Shown: positions 25,903 to 33,405 of the stretch, piece by piece | Layout: the number at the start of each line of letters is the position of its first letter | Position numbering within the stretch: the first letter of the stretch is position 1 | NCBI GenBank assembly: GCA_041690495.1 | Contig: JAWLHE010000010.1 | Coordinates: 62,001-126,000 of the forward strand | From: DATAAP01 sp041690495 | GTDB taxonomy: Bacteria > Pseudomonadota > Alphaproteobacteria > CACIAM-22H2 | Direction of reading: 5' to 3' | DNA length: 64,000 nucleotides | Made by a program: the position numbers and the translations under genes | The notes under the pieces: generated by a model | What the model saw: the letters and a program-made list of their open reading frames with translations, nothing else | What the model was told of the DNA's origin: nothing | Database searches by the model: none

Positions 25903-26934
25903 CTACACCGTTGCGATCGGCGTGACCGGCGAGCCGACGGCGCCGGGCAGGCGCAGCGGCGGCGCGGTCAGGAAGAACCGCGTGCGCGTGCGTTGGCGCA
26001 GCCAGGTGGCGAGGTCGGACAGAAACCACAGCTCGCCGAGCGGCAGCCCCAGCTTGAACAGGCAGTGCTCGTGCAGCGGCATCGCGGCGTGGCGTCCCTC
26101 GCACCCGGCGGCGGGCAAAGCCTCGACGGCATAGTTGTCGGCGACCAGGGCGGCGATGCCGCTGTCGGTGAGCCATTGCAGCAGCGACTTGTCCCGCCCG
26201 TCGAGCCTGGCGTGGCCGGCTTCGAGCGCGGCTGGGTCGGGCTCCCGGTTCATGCCGAGCACGCTCCGCGCATAGCCGGTGTGGAGGCACAGAATGTCGC
26301 CTTCCTCGACCGTGACGCCCTGTGCCGCCATCGCGCTCAGGAGCGTGCGACGGCCGACGAGGCGCTGGTCTGGCGCGAGCGCCGAGAGATCGACCAGCAC
26401 GCCGCGCCCCTGGATGCCGTGTTCCGCGGCGCGGTCGATTCCGAGCGCCAGCGCTCCGCCCGGCGGCGATGCCGCCCCCGGTTCGCGCGGCAACGCGCCG
26501 GGCGAGACGACGTCGATGCCGGCGCGATAGCCGTTATAGAAGACCATCTCCGCAACGCCGTCGCCGTCGGCGTCGAACATCTGGCCGACATGGGCGAGGC
26601 TGTCCCATTGGGTGGAATACTGAAGGTGAATGAGCGCGGCGTCGTCGCACACGACGTCAACATGGTTCGGATCGAGCCGCTCGAGCGGGAAGTTGAAGTT
26701 CGGCTGACCGTCGCGCCATGTGTGGCCGAGAAGCGGCGGATGGCGGCGCGGATTGATGCGGTTGCCACCGGGGAAATCGAGCGGCAGGCTCAGGCAGAAC
26801 GTGCGGCCCTCGCGTATCTCGGCGGCGGCGCGGCGCACCCGTTCCGGCGTCAGCAGGTTGAGCCGCCCGAGCTGGTCCTCGTCGCCATACTCGCCCCAGT
26901 TCGATCCGTCCGGACGATTCTTCCAGCGTCGCAT
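25903..26934 (-). CDS. Cyclase-family metal-dependent hydrolase (kynurenine formamidase-like)
   Basis: A 343-residue member of the cyclase (PF04199-type) family. It has SLPLDFPGGN, the long variant's TQWDSLAHVG segment with the metal-binding Asp and His (the usual HxGTHxDxP is replaced by QWDSLAHVGQ), and ILCLHTGYARSVLG. The family contains kynurenine formamidases and other amide or lactone hydrolases. The start at 26934 is supported by GGGGGAGACC just upstream on the minus strand. It is tail-to-tail with the DMT transporter, the two stop codons being adjacent. Substrate unknown; lactone opening would fit the neighbouring sugar-acid locus. Confidence 0.82.
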   Translation of the reverse strand: MRRWKNRPDGSNWGEYGDEDQLGRLNLLTPERVRRAAAEIREGRTFCLSLPLDFPGGNRINPRRHPPLLGHTWRDGQPNFNFPLERLDPNHVDVVCDDAALIHLQYSTQWDSLAHVGQMFDADGDGVAEMVFYNGYRAGIDVVSPGALPREPGAASPPGGALALGIDRAAEHGIQGRGVLVDLSALAPDQRLVGRRTLLSAMAAQGVTVEEGDILCLHTGYARSVLGMNREPDPAALEAGHARLDGRDKSLLQWLTDSGIAALVADNYAVEALPAAGCEGRHAAMPLHEHCLFKLGLPLGELWFLSDLATWLRQRTRTRFFLTAPPLRLPGAVGSPVTPIATV

Positions 26935-27022
26935 GGTCTCCCCCCGGCATGGCACGGCTTGTCCGTGCTCGTGTCATTGAAGCCATGCCTTGGAATGTCG
27001 TGCAACCGCGGAGATGGCGGTG

Positions 27023-27703
27023 TCAGGGCAGCGCCATCGCGATCTCGAGAACGAGCTTTTGGCGGATGGCGCGGGCAAAATCCTCGAAGCCGCCCGCCTC
27101 GAGGATGAAGGCGCCTTGGCCGCCCTTCACCTCCGCTTCGTAATGCTCGTAGAGGCCGACGTCGCTGCCCTCGCCGGTGATCGGCAATCCGTTCACGATC
27201 ACGCCGCGCGCCACCGCCAGGTCGCGGGCCGTCGCCGCGGTGAGCGGCCCGGAATTGTTGACGCCGTCGCCGGACACGTCGACGACGCGGCGCATCGGCG
27301 CGCAGCCGCAGTGATCGAACAGCTCCGTCGCGAAGGCCAGTGCGGCGCCGAGCGCGGTGCTGCCGCGGCTCGTCCGCGTGGCGGCGTCGAGCAGCACCGA
27401 GAAGTGCGTTGCGGTGCCCTCGTCCTCGAGCACGGTCCACGGAACCAGAACCTTGGCGCTGTCGCTCCACTCGACCACCGTCACCGCCATGCGTCCATAA
27501 GGCTGGTTCCACACGGCCCTGACCACGGCCGGATCGCGAAAGGCGGAAGCGACGCCCTGCTTCTGCAGCTCGTACTCGTCGTTGTCGACACTGCCGGATA
27601 CGTCGATCAGGAGAACCAGGGCCGTTCCGACCGGAACCGGCTCGGCTCTCGCCGCGCCCACCATGCCCGCAAAGAAAAAGAGGGCGGCGATCAGTCGAAT
27701 CAT
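27023..27703 (-). CDS. DUF1194 secreted von Willebrand factor A-like protein
   Basis: A 226-residue protein with the signal peptide MIRLIAALFFFAGMVGAARA and a von Willebrand A-type domain. The metal-ion-dependent adhesion motif is present as LLIDVSGSVDNDEY, followed by the STALGAALAFA loop and the VVDVSGDGVNNSG strand. It belongs to DUF1194, whose role is unknown. Periplasmic or cell-surface protein binding is likely. The start at 27703 is chosen because it begins the signal peptide; the open frame extends upstream without meaning. The neighbours are unrelated. Confidence 0.82.
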   Translation of the reverse strand: MIRLIAALFFFAGMVGAARAEPVPVGTALVLLIDVSGSVDNDEYELQKQGVASAFRDPAVVRAVWNQPYGRMAVTVVEWSDSAKVLVPWTVLEDEGTATHFSVLLDAATRTSRGSTALGAALAFATELFDHCGCAPMRRVVDVSGDGVNNSGPLTAATARDLAVARGVIVNGLPITGEGSDVGLYEHYEAEVKGGQGAFILEAGGFEDFARAIRQKLVLEIAMALP

Positions 27704-28043
27704 CCGAACTCGCGATGCTCCCGCTGCAAGGTCATCCGGGCTGCAGGCGCGCACGCGGCGCGCTTCGTAAGCTGACAACGCGAGGACGGCGCAGGAAGGT
27801 TCCCGAGGCGCCCGGTTTTCTTCAAGGGAGTTCAAGGGCATGAGACGGCAAAAGCGGCCGCGCCGGAACCGGGCGCGTCCGCGGCTCAGTGCCGCCCTGC
27901 CGGGCAGGGCCGCGCCCAATCAACGCCGCGCGGGGCGGCTGGTTTCAATGTCGAGCCCGCCGAAGAACGGCCACGCATGACCGGTTGCGGGCGCGGGACG
28001 CCCAAACCGGTCCGCGCGGAAGGCGGCCGGGGCCGCGCAACGG
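27704..28043. other. Intergenic region with a short hairpin
   Basis: A 340-bp gap between the DUF1194 gene and cheZ. It contains GCCCTGC-CGG-GCAGGGC at 27894-27910, a short GC-rich hairpin that may end the cheZ transcript. A 46-codon basic frame (27840-27980) follows AAGGGAG but has no other support. Confidence 0.4.
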
Positions 28044-28868
28044 TCAGCTGAACAGGCGGTCGATGTCGCTCTGCGAGACGGATGCCGCCGGCGGGGATTC
28101 CGACGGCGGCGCAGGCTCGGCGCCGTTGAGCAGCTCGGGCAGCTTCGCGTCGCTTCCGGCGCTGACGCCGCTGAGGATCGCGTCGATTTCGGCCTGGCTC
28201 TTCTCATGACCGGGGCGCGCCGGGCCGTTGAGAAGATGCGCGTCTGGCCGCTCGTCGGCCGGCTGCTCGACCCCCTTGGCGCTCTCGACCCCCCAGATAT
28301 CGATCATCGCGTTGACGCGCTGTTCGAGGTAGCGCAGCGTGTTGACCACCTTGGTGATACGCTGGCCGGTGAGGTCCTGGAACGAGCACGCCGTGAGGAT
28401 CTCGGTCGCATGCTCCGATAGGCCCGCGGCCGTCTCCGCCGCGACCGGCTGCACGGCATCGGCCAGTTTCAGAACATGCTCGGCCGCGTTCAGGATGTCG
28501 GATGTCGCACGCTCGGTCGAGCGGACGATCTCGTCGAGCTCCTCGGTCGCGAGATTGATGCGGCTGTTGCCCGATAGAGGGGCGCCGTCCTTCATGCGAA
28601 GCGACGCGAGCTCCTCGCGCGTGCGCTGGATATAGGCGCCCATCTCGTGCAGCTCGCGACGCAGGATCGTGATGTGGGAGGCGCCGCCGCCGTCGACCTT
28701 GCGCGTCACCCAGTCGCGGATCGACACGCTCAGACGGCGGACCTCCTCGATCGCGACTACGCGCTGGCGCTGGTCGCGCATGCGCAGGAACGCGCGGCCG
28801 CGCGGCGTGGAGGCGAGCGCCTCCTCGATCTCGATAAACGCGCTCTCGGTCAATGCCGGGGTGGACAT
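28044..28868 (-). CDS. cheZ: CheZ-type phosphatase of CheY-P
   Basis: A 274-residue, mostly helical protein. The diagnostic segment TACSFQDLTGQRITKVV at about 159-175 carries the glutamine that helps hydrolyse the phosphate on CheY, and the C-terminus SQSDIDRLFS matches the CheY-binding peptide of CheZ, joined by a Pro/Ala/Ser-rich linker. A long helical hairpin spans about 100-200. CheZ speeds the end of the flagellar signal. The cheY gene lies 22 bp upstream on the same strand, but no other chemotaxis or flagellar gene is in the window. Confidence 0.88.
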   Translation of the reverse strand: MSTPALTESAFIEIEEALASTPRGRAFLRMRDQRQRVVAIEEVRRLSVSIRDWVTRKVDGGGASHITILRRELHEMGAYIQRTREELASLRMKDGAPLSGNSRINLATEELDEIVRSTERATSDILNAAEHVLKLADAVQPVAAETAAGLSEHATEILTACSFQDLTGQRITKVVNTLRYLEQRVNAMIDIWGVESAKGVEQPADERPDAHLLNGPARPGHEKSQAEIDAILSGVSAGSDAKLPELLNGAEPAPPSESPPAASVSQSDIDRLFS

Positions 28869-28890
28869 CCGTTGGCTCGCTTCCGGTCCG

Positions 28891-29265
28891 TCAGGCTATC
28901 GGCCCGAGAACCGATTCCATCTTCTGCTTGAGGGTCGCGGCGTTGAACGGCTTGACGATGTAGTTGTTGACGCCGGCTTGCTTGGCGGCGACGACGTTCT
29001 CCGTCTTGCTCTCCGCGGTCACCATGATGAACGGCGTGTCCTTGAGCTTCGTGTCCGCGCGCACTTCCTTCAGGAGCTGAAGCCCCGTCATCGGCTCCAT
29101 GTTCCAGTCCGAGATCACCATGCCGTAGGACTTGCCGGTGCGCAGCCTCTCCAGGGCCGTCGAGCCGCTATCCGCCTCGTCGACATTCCTGAAGCCGAGC
29201 TGCTCCAGCAGGTTGCGGAGGATGCGCCGCATCGTGTTGTAGTCGTCGACGACAAGGATGCTCAT
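28891..29265 (-). CDS. cheY: CheY-like single-domain response regulator
   Basis: A receiver domain of about 124 residues with all functional residues: the acidic pair in VVDDYNT, the phosphorylated aspartate in VISDWNMEP, the threonine in IMVTAES and the lysine in YIVKPFN. It closely resembles true CheY (EPMTGLQLLKEVR, KQAGVNNYIVKPF), which in the phosphorylated form binds the flagellar switch. I use the ATG at 29265 (MSILVVDDYN); an ATG four codons upstream at 29277 is also possible. It is transcribed just before cheZ. Confidence 0.9.
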   Translation of the reverse strand: MSILVVDDYNTMRRILRNLLEQLGFRNVDEADSGSTALERLRTGKSYGMVISDWNMEPMTGLQLLKEVRADTKLKDTPFIMVTAESKTENVVAAKQAGVNNYIVKPFNAATLKQKMESVLGPIA

Positions 29266-29622
29266 GCCGGTGTTCACGTGGTCTGCCCGCTGCTGGAAAT
29301 TCCGTGCCGCAATCCTAGTATCCAGAAATTAACGTCGGGTTAGCCTTCGAGGGGCGCGATGTTGCAAATGCGACTGCGCCGTCCTACATATTGACCGCTA
29401 TGGTTCGCATGCCGCCGCATATCCACGACAGCGCATTCTGGCGCGCCCGACTGGCTGGCTGCGTCAAACCGGATTCCTTCGCCCCGTGATGCACGTCGTC
29501 GTCGCCTGACGACCGTTTCGCATCCGGGGCGCTTCCCGATGATCGACTGACATCAGCGCAGGCTCGCGCCGTTTCGGCGCGCGCCCATTGGCCCACATGT
29601 CTCTCCGGTATAGGAGGAGTCA
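29266..29622. other. Intergenic region between cheY and the zinc-ribbon gene
   Basis: A 357-bp divergent promoter region. The part 29300-29400 is relatively AT-rich and probably holds the cheY promoter. A 79-codon minus-strand frame here lacks any ribosome binding site and was not accepted. Confidence 0.4.
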
Positions 29623-29832
29623 TTGTACTACGCTCGCCTGCGGCATCCGCTTTGCGCCGGCTGCGACCGCGCCCTAGCGGCGGCGGCCGCCCGATGCCCC
29701 TTCTGCGGCACGCATGTCCGCTTTTCGTTCGACCCTCACACGCGCCCGCACGTGCGTGCTCCCGTGAGCGGCAATCGAGGCGCGGCTCTCCGCAGCCCGA
29801 CGACGGAGGGCGGCTCGAGTGACCCGGCCTGA
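29623..29832 (+). CDS. Small zinc-ribbon protein, 69 residues
   Basis: A short protein with two CxxC knuckles, CAGC and CPFC, separated by 12 residues, the pattern of a rubredoxin-like zinc ribbon (residues 11-29). The rest is a Pro/Arg-rich tail without structure. The start codon is TTG at 29623, preceded by AGGAGG at 29612-29617 with five bases between. It is followed 52 bp later by the spermidine synthase gene and may be transcribed with it. No precise family is recognised; a role in nucleic-acid or protein binding is only a guess. Confidence 0.55.
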   Translation: MYYARLRHPLCAGCDRALAAAAARCPFCGTHVRFSFDPHTRPHVRAPVSGNRGAALRSPTTEGGSSDPA

Positions 29833-29884
29833 GCGCGGCTGGTCCGGCGCCCGTATCGATAACGTGCTGTTAGGGGAAGAAAAG

Positions 29885-30925
29885 ATGACCGATCTTCACC
29901 AGAAGCCCGCTGCTTCCGGGCGGGATGGCCACCTGTGCCGTTCGGCCTCGTCGGCCGAAGAGATGCTCCGCAGCCTGACGGAGACGAACCGGCATTCTGC
30001 CGGCGAGTTGTGGTTGAACGAGGCCCCCGACGAGGCGGCGGGTCAGCGCCTACGTATCGGCAACACGGTGTTCAGAGGCACGTCCGAGTATCAGGACATC
30101 TGGGTCTTCGACAACCCGGTTTTCGGCCGCGTGCTTGCCTTGGACGGCCATGTGCAGACCACAGTTCACGACGAGTTCATCTATCACGAGATGATGGCTC
30201 ATGTGCCGATGCTCGCGCACGGCGGCGCCCGCGAGGTGCTGATCGTCGGCGGAGGGGACGGCGGTGTGCTGCGCGAGGTCCTGAAGCACGGCTCCGTGCG
30301 GCGCGCCGTAATGGTAGAGATCGACCGTCAGGTGATCGACGTCTGCCGGACGCATCTGCCCTCGCTCGGAGGCAGCGCCTTCGCCGACTCACGGACGGAG
30401 ATCGTCATCGATGACGGACCGGCATTCCTGCGGCGGACGTCGGAGACGTTCGACGTGATCCTGGTCGACGCGCCAGATCCGGTCGGACCGGGGCAGACGC
30501 TCTTCAGCTCCGGATTTCTACGGTTCTGTCATGCGCGCCTTCGACCCGGCGGCATACTGGTCGTGCAGAGCGGCGTAAGCTTTCTGCAGGCTGCGAACAT
30601 CCGCAGGACCGTGACCCGGCTTCGCGAGCTCTTTCATGAAGTCTGGGCGTACACGGCGGCGGTCCCGAGCTATTACGGCGGAGCCATGACATTCGCGTGC
30701 GCCTCGAACGCGCCGCAAAGGCTGGCGGTCTCGGAAGAGACGCTCGCAACGCGCCATGCGGCGGCGCGCATCCAGACCCGGTGTTACACACCGGCCCTGC
30801 ACGTCGCCTCGTTTGCGCTGCCCCGTTATCTGGCGGATCAGCTCTCGCGAAGCCGACACTCTCATCCGCATGACGGGTCGATCGTGGCTGACCGGGAAGC
30901 GCGGCCGAAGCGGCGTGTGACATGA
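29885..30925 (+). CDS. speE: Spermidine synthase-type polyamine aminopropyltransferase
   Basis: A 346-residue enzyme expected to transfer an aminopropyl group from decarboxylated SAM to putrescine. It has the N-terminal beta domain with EYQDIWVFDNPVFGRVLALDG and HEFIYHEMMAHVP-like DEFIYHEMMAHVP, then the Rossmann core VLIVGGGDGGVLREVL near 120-135, and the catalytic segment LVDAPDPVGPG. PSYYGGAMTFACAS closes the core. The last 45 residues are an unusual polar tail (SRSRHSHPHDG and a basic end), and the first 40 are also extra. Start at 29885 follows GGGGAAGAAAAG. Tail function unknown. Confidence 0.9.
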   Translation: MTDLHQKPAASGRDGHLCRSASSAEEMLRSLTETNRHSAGELWLNEAPDEAAGQRLRIGNTVFRGTSEYQDIWVFDNPVFGRVLALDGHVQTTVHDEFIYHEMMAHVPMLAHGGAREVLIVGGGDGGVLREVLKHGSVRRAVMVEIDRQVIDVCRTHLPSLGGSAFADSRTEIVIDDGPAFLRRTSETFDVILVDAPDPVGPGQTLFSSGFLRFCHARLRPGGILVVQSGVSFLQAANIRRTVTRLRELFHEVWAYTAAVPSYYGGAMTFACASNAPQRLAVSEETLATRHAAARIQTRCYTPALHVASFALPRYLADQLSRSRHSHPHDGSIVADREARPKRRVT

Positions 30926-31100
30926 GCATAGGGCGCCGATTTCTGTTTCGAGCGGGTAGTCTGCAAGCATGCAGCTTTGCCCCGGAGTGACGGGCGCGCA
31001 ATCCGCGTTCCGGCCGCCGGGGCCATATCCAAGCGTCACCGTATCCGATTCTGTTTTCATGAGCCGCCGCTGCATTGGCATCGGCGCGCAAGGAGTAGTC

Positions 31101-31634
31101 ATGTCTTCATCAATAGAGTCCGTTCCCCGGAGTGCACGATTGAAATCGCTCGAGGCGTGGCCGGAACTGGACGGCCTGGCGGCCGCGCAGGCGGCGGCCG
31201 AATCGTACTGGTTCCTGGGTCGAAACGATTACCGGCGCCTCTCAAAGCTGGTCGAGTCCTGGTCCGCGCCGGACGACCCGGCCCGCCGGCTGCTGGCGAC
31301 GAAGCTCAACCGCGGACTTGTCTGCGATCCGGATCAGCTTCCGCGCGACGTCGCCACGATCGGTTCCCGCGTCGAGTTTCGGATCGGGAATGACGTCGAG
31401 AGCTGCGTCATCGCCGGACCGGATGAGACACAGGATCTCCACGATCCGGTCCCGGTCACGAGCCGGCTCGGCGCGCTCCTGCTCGGCATGCCTGAAGGTC
31501 GTGCGCTGCGTGGCCACGGTCCCGATGGTGCGCCGTTCACCATTTCCGTCGAAGCGGTCCACCCGCCGGAATTCTCGCGCAGCTCCGCTTCCGCGGCGGC
31601 AGGTCCGCGGGCCGGCACCGGGACTTCCGCATAG
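31101..31634 (+). CDS. Rnk/GreA C-terminal-like transcription elongation regulator
   Basis: A 177-residue protein whose second half matches the GreA/GreB C-terminal FKBP-like domain as found in Rnk: VEFRIGNDVESCVIAGPDE, then VTSRLGALLLGMPEGRALRGHGPDG. The N-terminal half (LDGLAAAQAAAESYWFLGRNDYRRLSKLVES) forms short helices like the Rnk arm but lacks the long Gre coiled coil. Rnk-type proteins bind RNA polymerase without cleaving transcripts. The start at 31101 is set by AAGGAG at 31090-31095. A strong hairpin follows the gene. Confidence 0.78.
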   Translation: MSSSIESVPRSARLKSLEAWPELDGLAAAQAAAESYWFLGRNDYRRLSKLVESWSAPDDPARRLLATKLNRGLVCDPDQLPRDVATIGSRVEFRIGNDVESCVIAGPDETQDLHDPVPVTSRLGALLLGMPEGRALRGHGPDGAPFTISVEAVHPPEFSRSSASAAAGPRAGTGTSA

Positions 31635-31643
31635 GAAGCGGTT

Positions 31644-31669
31644 CGGGCCCCGTGGGATCACGGGGCCCG
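31644..31669 (+). terminator. GC-rich 11-bp stem-loop between two genes
   Basis: Arms CGGGCCCCGTG and CACGGGGCCCG enclose the four-base loop GGAT. It begins ten bases after the Rnk-like gene ends and stops 20 bases before the next start. No U-tract follows, so it may attenuate rather than stop transcription, or protect the upstream mRNA end. Confidence 0.5.
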
Positions 31670-31689
31670 GGTCTCGGGAAAGGTCAGCC

Positions 31690-32016
31690 ATGGATCTCAG
31701 GACGTGGATTTCGATCTCTCGCAGACGGTCAAACACGACGGCCATTGCGACGACCGCGATCCTCATCGGCAGCCTGTTCTACTTCGATCATGGGCCGGAA
31801 GGCGCCGCATTCGCGCGCAGAACGGCCGTGTTCATGATCGTGCTTCATGGCCTGTTCCACGGCCTGTCCATCTACGGCCTGCGCGCGATGGTACGTCGTG
31901 GCGTCGAGAATGCCGAACTCGCCCTCTCGCTCTATTGCGACCCGCGCCGCATCTCGCACCTCGATCTCGCCTCCATCTGGCTGGCAATGTATGTTGCCGC
32001 CCCGCACATGCTCTGA
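31690..32016 (+). CDS. Small three-helix membrane protein, paralogue A
   Basis: A 108-residue protein of no recognised family. Hydrophobic segments lie at about 17-33, 45-63 and 93-106. The second carries the LHxxxH pair His53 and His57, and the loop before the third holds the motif DPRRISHLDLA with His90. The whole protein aligns almost without gaps with the convergent gene at 32035-32370 (paralogue B), sharing Trp6, RRxNT, the His pair, LRxM, and DPRRISHLDLAxIWLxxY. Spaced histidines within the membrane could bind heme or a metal, but this is inference. Start at 31690 follows AAAGGTCAGCC. Confidence 0.6.
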   Translation: MDLRTWISISRRRSNTTAIATTAILIGSLFYFDHGPEGAAFARRTAVFMIVLHGLFHGLSIYGLRAMVRRGVENAELALSLYCDPRRISHLDLASIWLAMYVAAPHML

Positions 32017-32034
32017 TGCACTGCGGCCCTTGCC

Positions 32035-32370
32035 CTAGAGTTCCGCGAGGACAGGGGCGAGCGCGTAGAAGCCAAGCCAGATCGCGGCGAGATCGAGGTG
32101 CGAGATGCGGCGCGGATCGCGATAGAGGTTCAGGGCATGCTCCGTATGCGCGACGTCCAGCAACGCCATCAGCCGCAGCGCGTTCAGCATGCCAACATGC
32201 ATGACCGCATGCAGCGCAATCAGCAGGGTGGCAGAGCCGCGCATGAACTCGAGCGGCTCGACATTATCCGGCTCGCAATCGGCCAGGAGCAGCATCAGGA
32301 CGCCGGTAATCGTCAGGACCGAAGTATTCGCGCGCCTGATCGGCGCAGCAAGCCAGTTCTCGACGTTCAT
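32035..32370 (-). CDS. Small three-helix membrane protein, paralogue B
   Basis: A 111-residue protein, related to paralogue A over its whole length. Hydrophobic segments lie at about 18-30, 46-64 and 94-108. His54 and His58 sit in the second helix, and His91 in RDPRRISHLDLAAIWLGFY. Unlike A it has an acidic loop (CEPDNVEPLEF) between the first two helices. The start at 32370 follows GAGGACAATC on the minus strand. It lies 67 bp downstream of the superoxide dismutase gene on the same strand and may be expressed with it. The two paralogues face each other with 18 bp between stop codons. Confidence 0.62.
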   Translation of the reverse strand: MNVENWLAAPIRRANTSVLTITGVLMLLLADCEPDNVEPLEFMRGSATLLIALHAVMHVGMLNALRLMALLDVAHTEHALNLYRDPRRISHLDLAAIWLGFYALAPVLAEL

Positions 32371-32437
32371 GATTGTCCTCGATGTGAGCGTCATCCCCCG
32401 AGAGGTTCTGCGGCGCGGCGGACGGTCCGATGCGAGA

Positions 32438-33088
32438 TCATCGCTCGGGCGCCGACGCGGCTGCGACGAGCGGGGCGGAGGCGCCTGCCATTGCCCGGGC
32501 AAGATTGGCGTTCGCGAACTCCCAGTCGAGCAGATGATCGATCACGGCGTTGACGTACGCATCGCGCCGGTTGCGGTAGTCGACATAGTAGGCATGCTCC
32601 CAGACGTCGATCGTCAGGAGGGGAATCCTGCCATGCAGCAAGGGGGTGTCGGCATTGGCCGTCTGCATGACCTGCAGATTCGTTCCGTCGAGAACCAGCC
32701 ACGCCCATCCGCTGCCGAACTGCGTGTTCGCTGCGGCGGAAAGTCGCTCGACCATCCGCTCATAGCTGCCGAAGTCGACGCGGATCCGCTCCGCGATCGC
32801 GCCTGTGGGCCGACCGCCGCCGCCCGGCCGTAGCGATCGCCAGAGAAACGCATGGTTCCATGCCTGCGCCGCGTTGTTCAGCAGCGCACGCAGGAAGGGA
32901 TCCCGTGCCGCCTCCATGATCAGCCCATCGAGGCCGAGTCCCGCGAGCCTGGAGTCCTTCACCAGCTTGTTCACGTTGTCCACGTAGGCGCGGTGATGCT
33001 TTCCGTGATGGATCTCGAGAGTCTCCTTCGAAATGTATGGAGCCAGTGCATCGTGGGCGTATGGCAGGCTGGGGAGCACGACAGGCAT
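32438..33088 (-). CDS. sodB: Superoxide dismutase, Fe-type (Fe/Mn family)
   Basis: A 216-residue enzyme converting superoxide to peroxide and oxygen. Metal ligands are His27 in LEIHHGKHHRAYV, His79 in NNAAQAWNHAFLW, and the Asp and His of DVWEHAYYVDYRNRR near 165-172. Gln75 in AAQ is the position that typifies iron enzymes, so an iron or cambialistic enzyme is likely. No signal peptide is present, so it acts in the cytoplasm. The start is preceded by GGAGGTGAAAGCGA. A short Ala/Pro-rich extension ends the protein. The upstream region carries the 37-bp element shared with the CBS/LysR promoter. Confidence 0.93.
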   Translation of the reverse strand: MPVVLPSLPYAHDALAPYISKETLEIHHGKHHRAYVDNVNKLVKDSRLAGLGLDGLIMEAARDPFLRALLNNAAQAWNHAFLWRSLRPGGGGRPTGAIAERIRVDFGSYERMVERLSAAANTQFGSGWAWLVLDGTNLQVMQTANADTPLLHGRIPLLTIDVWEHAYYVDYRNRRDAYVNAVIDHLLDWEFANANLARAMAGASAPLVAAASAPER

Positions 33089-33405
33089 TCGCTTTCACCT
33101 CCGGTTGGCGGACATGCTGGCGGAAGCCGATCGCGCGGCAGCAGGCGTTCGATCGACGACGATGCGTGCGGATCCGCAGCGCCCATTCTCGCGCGGCGTT
33201 CATATTTGACAAACGAATTGAATCGAACCTTGATATCGATGAGTCCGATCCAAGGCCGGCCTGCATCGAGGTCGCAGGCGCGCGAAGGCGCGCGCGAAGG
33301 ACGGCGCTCGCGAAGGGTTGCGACCGGCGATATCGTGCGCGCGGCTTCGGGAACCTTTTCCGGCGCGCCCGCATCCAATGTTTGCGACACCAAGCCAGGT
33401 GAGAC
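33089..33405. other. Divergent promoter region of sodB and the ECF sigma gene
   Basis: A 317-bp region with no gene. It contains the AT-rich 37-bp element at 33204-33240. The part next to the sigma gene has repeated GCGCGCGAAGG-like words around 33280-33315. Confidence 0.5.
33204..33240. promoter_or_regulatory. 37-bp regulatory element, copy 1 (sodB / ECF sigma)
   Basis: Begins ATTTGACAAACG and ends TTGATATCGAT. It is identical to the element at 36083-36119 in 33 of 37 positions although the flanks differ. It includes a TTGACA box and an AT-rich stretch in GC-rich surroundings. It lies 115 bp upstream of sodB and 165 bp upstream of the sigma start. A common operator or promoter is the likeliest role. 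Confidence 0.65.

Noticed and set aside
27840..27980. A 46-codon basic frame after AAGGGAG
   Set aside because: No conservation evidence and a composition expected by chance; left in the intergenic description only.
29384..29623. A 79-codon minus-strand frame
   Set aside because: No ribosome binding site, no recognisable domain and an overlap with the well-supported zinc-ribbon start.
29855..29860. An ATCGAT word upstream of the spermidine synthase gene, as at the 37-bp elements
   Set aside because: Only six bases are shared and no longer similarity was found, so it is not enough to add this gene to the proposed regulon.
33241..33405. Repetitive GCGCGCGAAGG-like words before the sigma gene
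   Set aside because: Short and imperfect, as expected in GC-rich sequence; not supported as a regulatory repeat.
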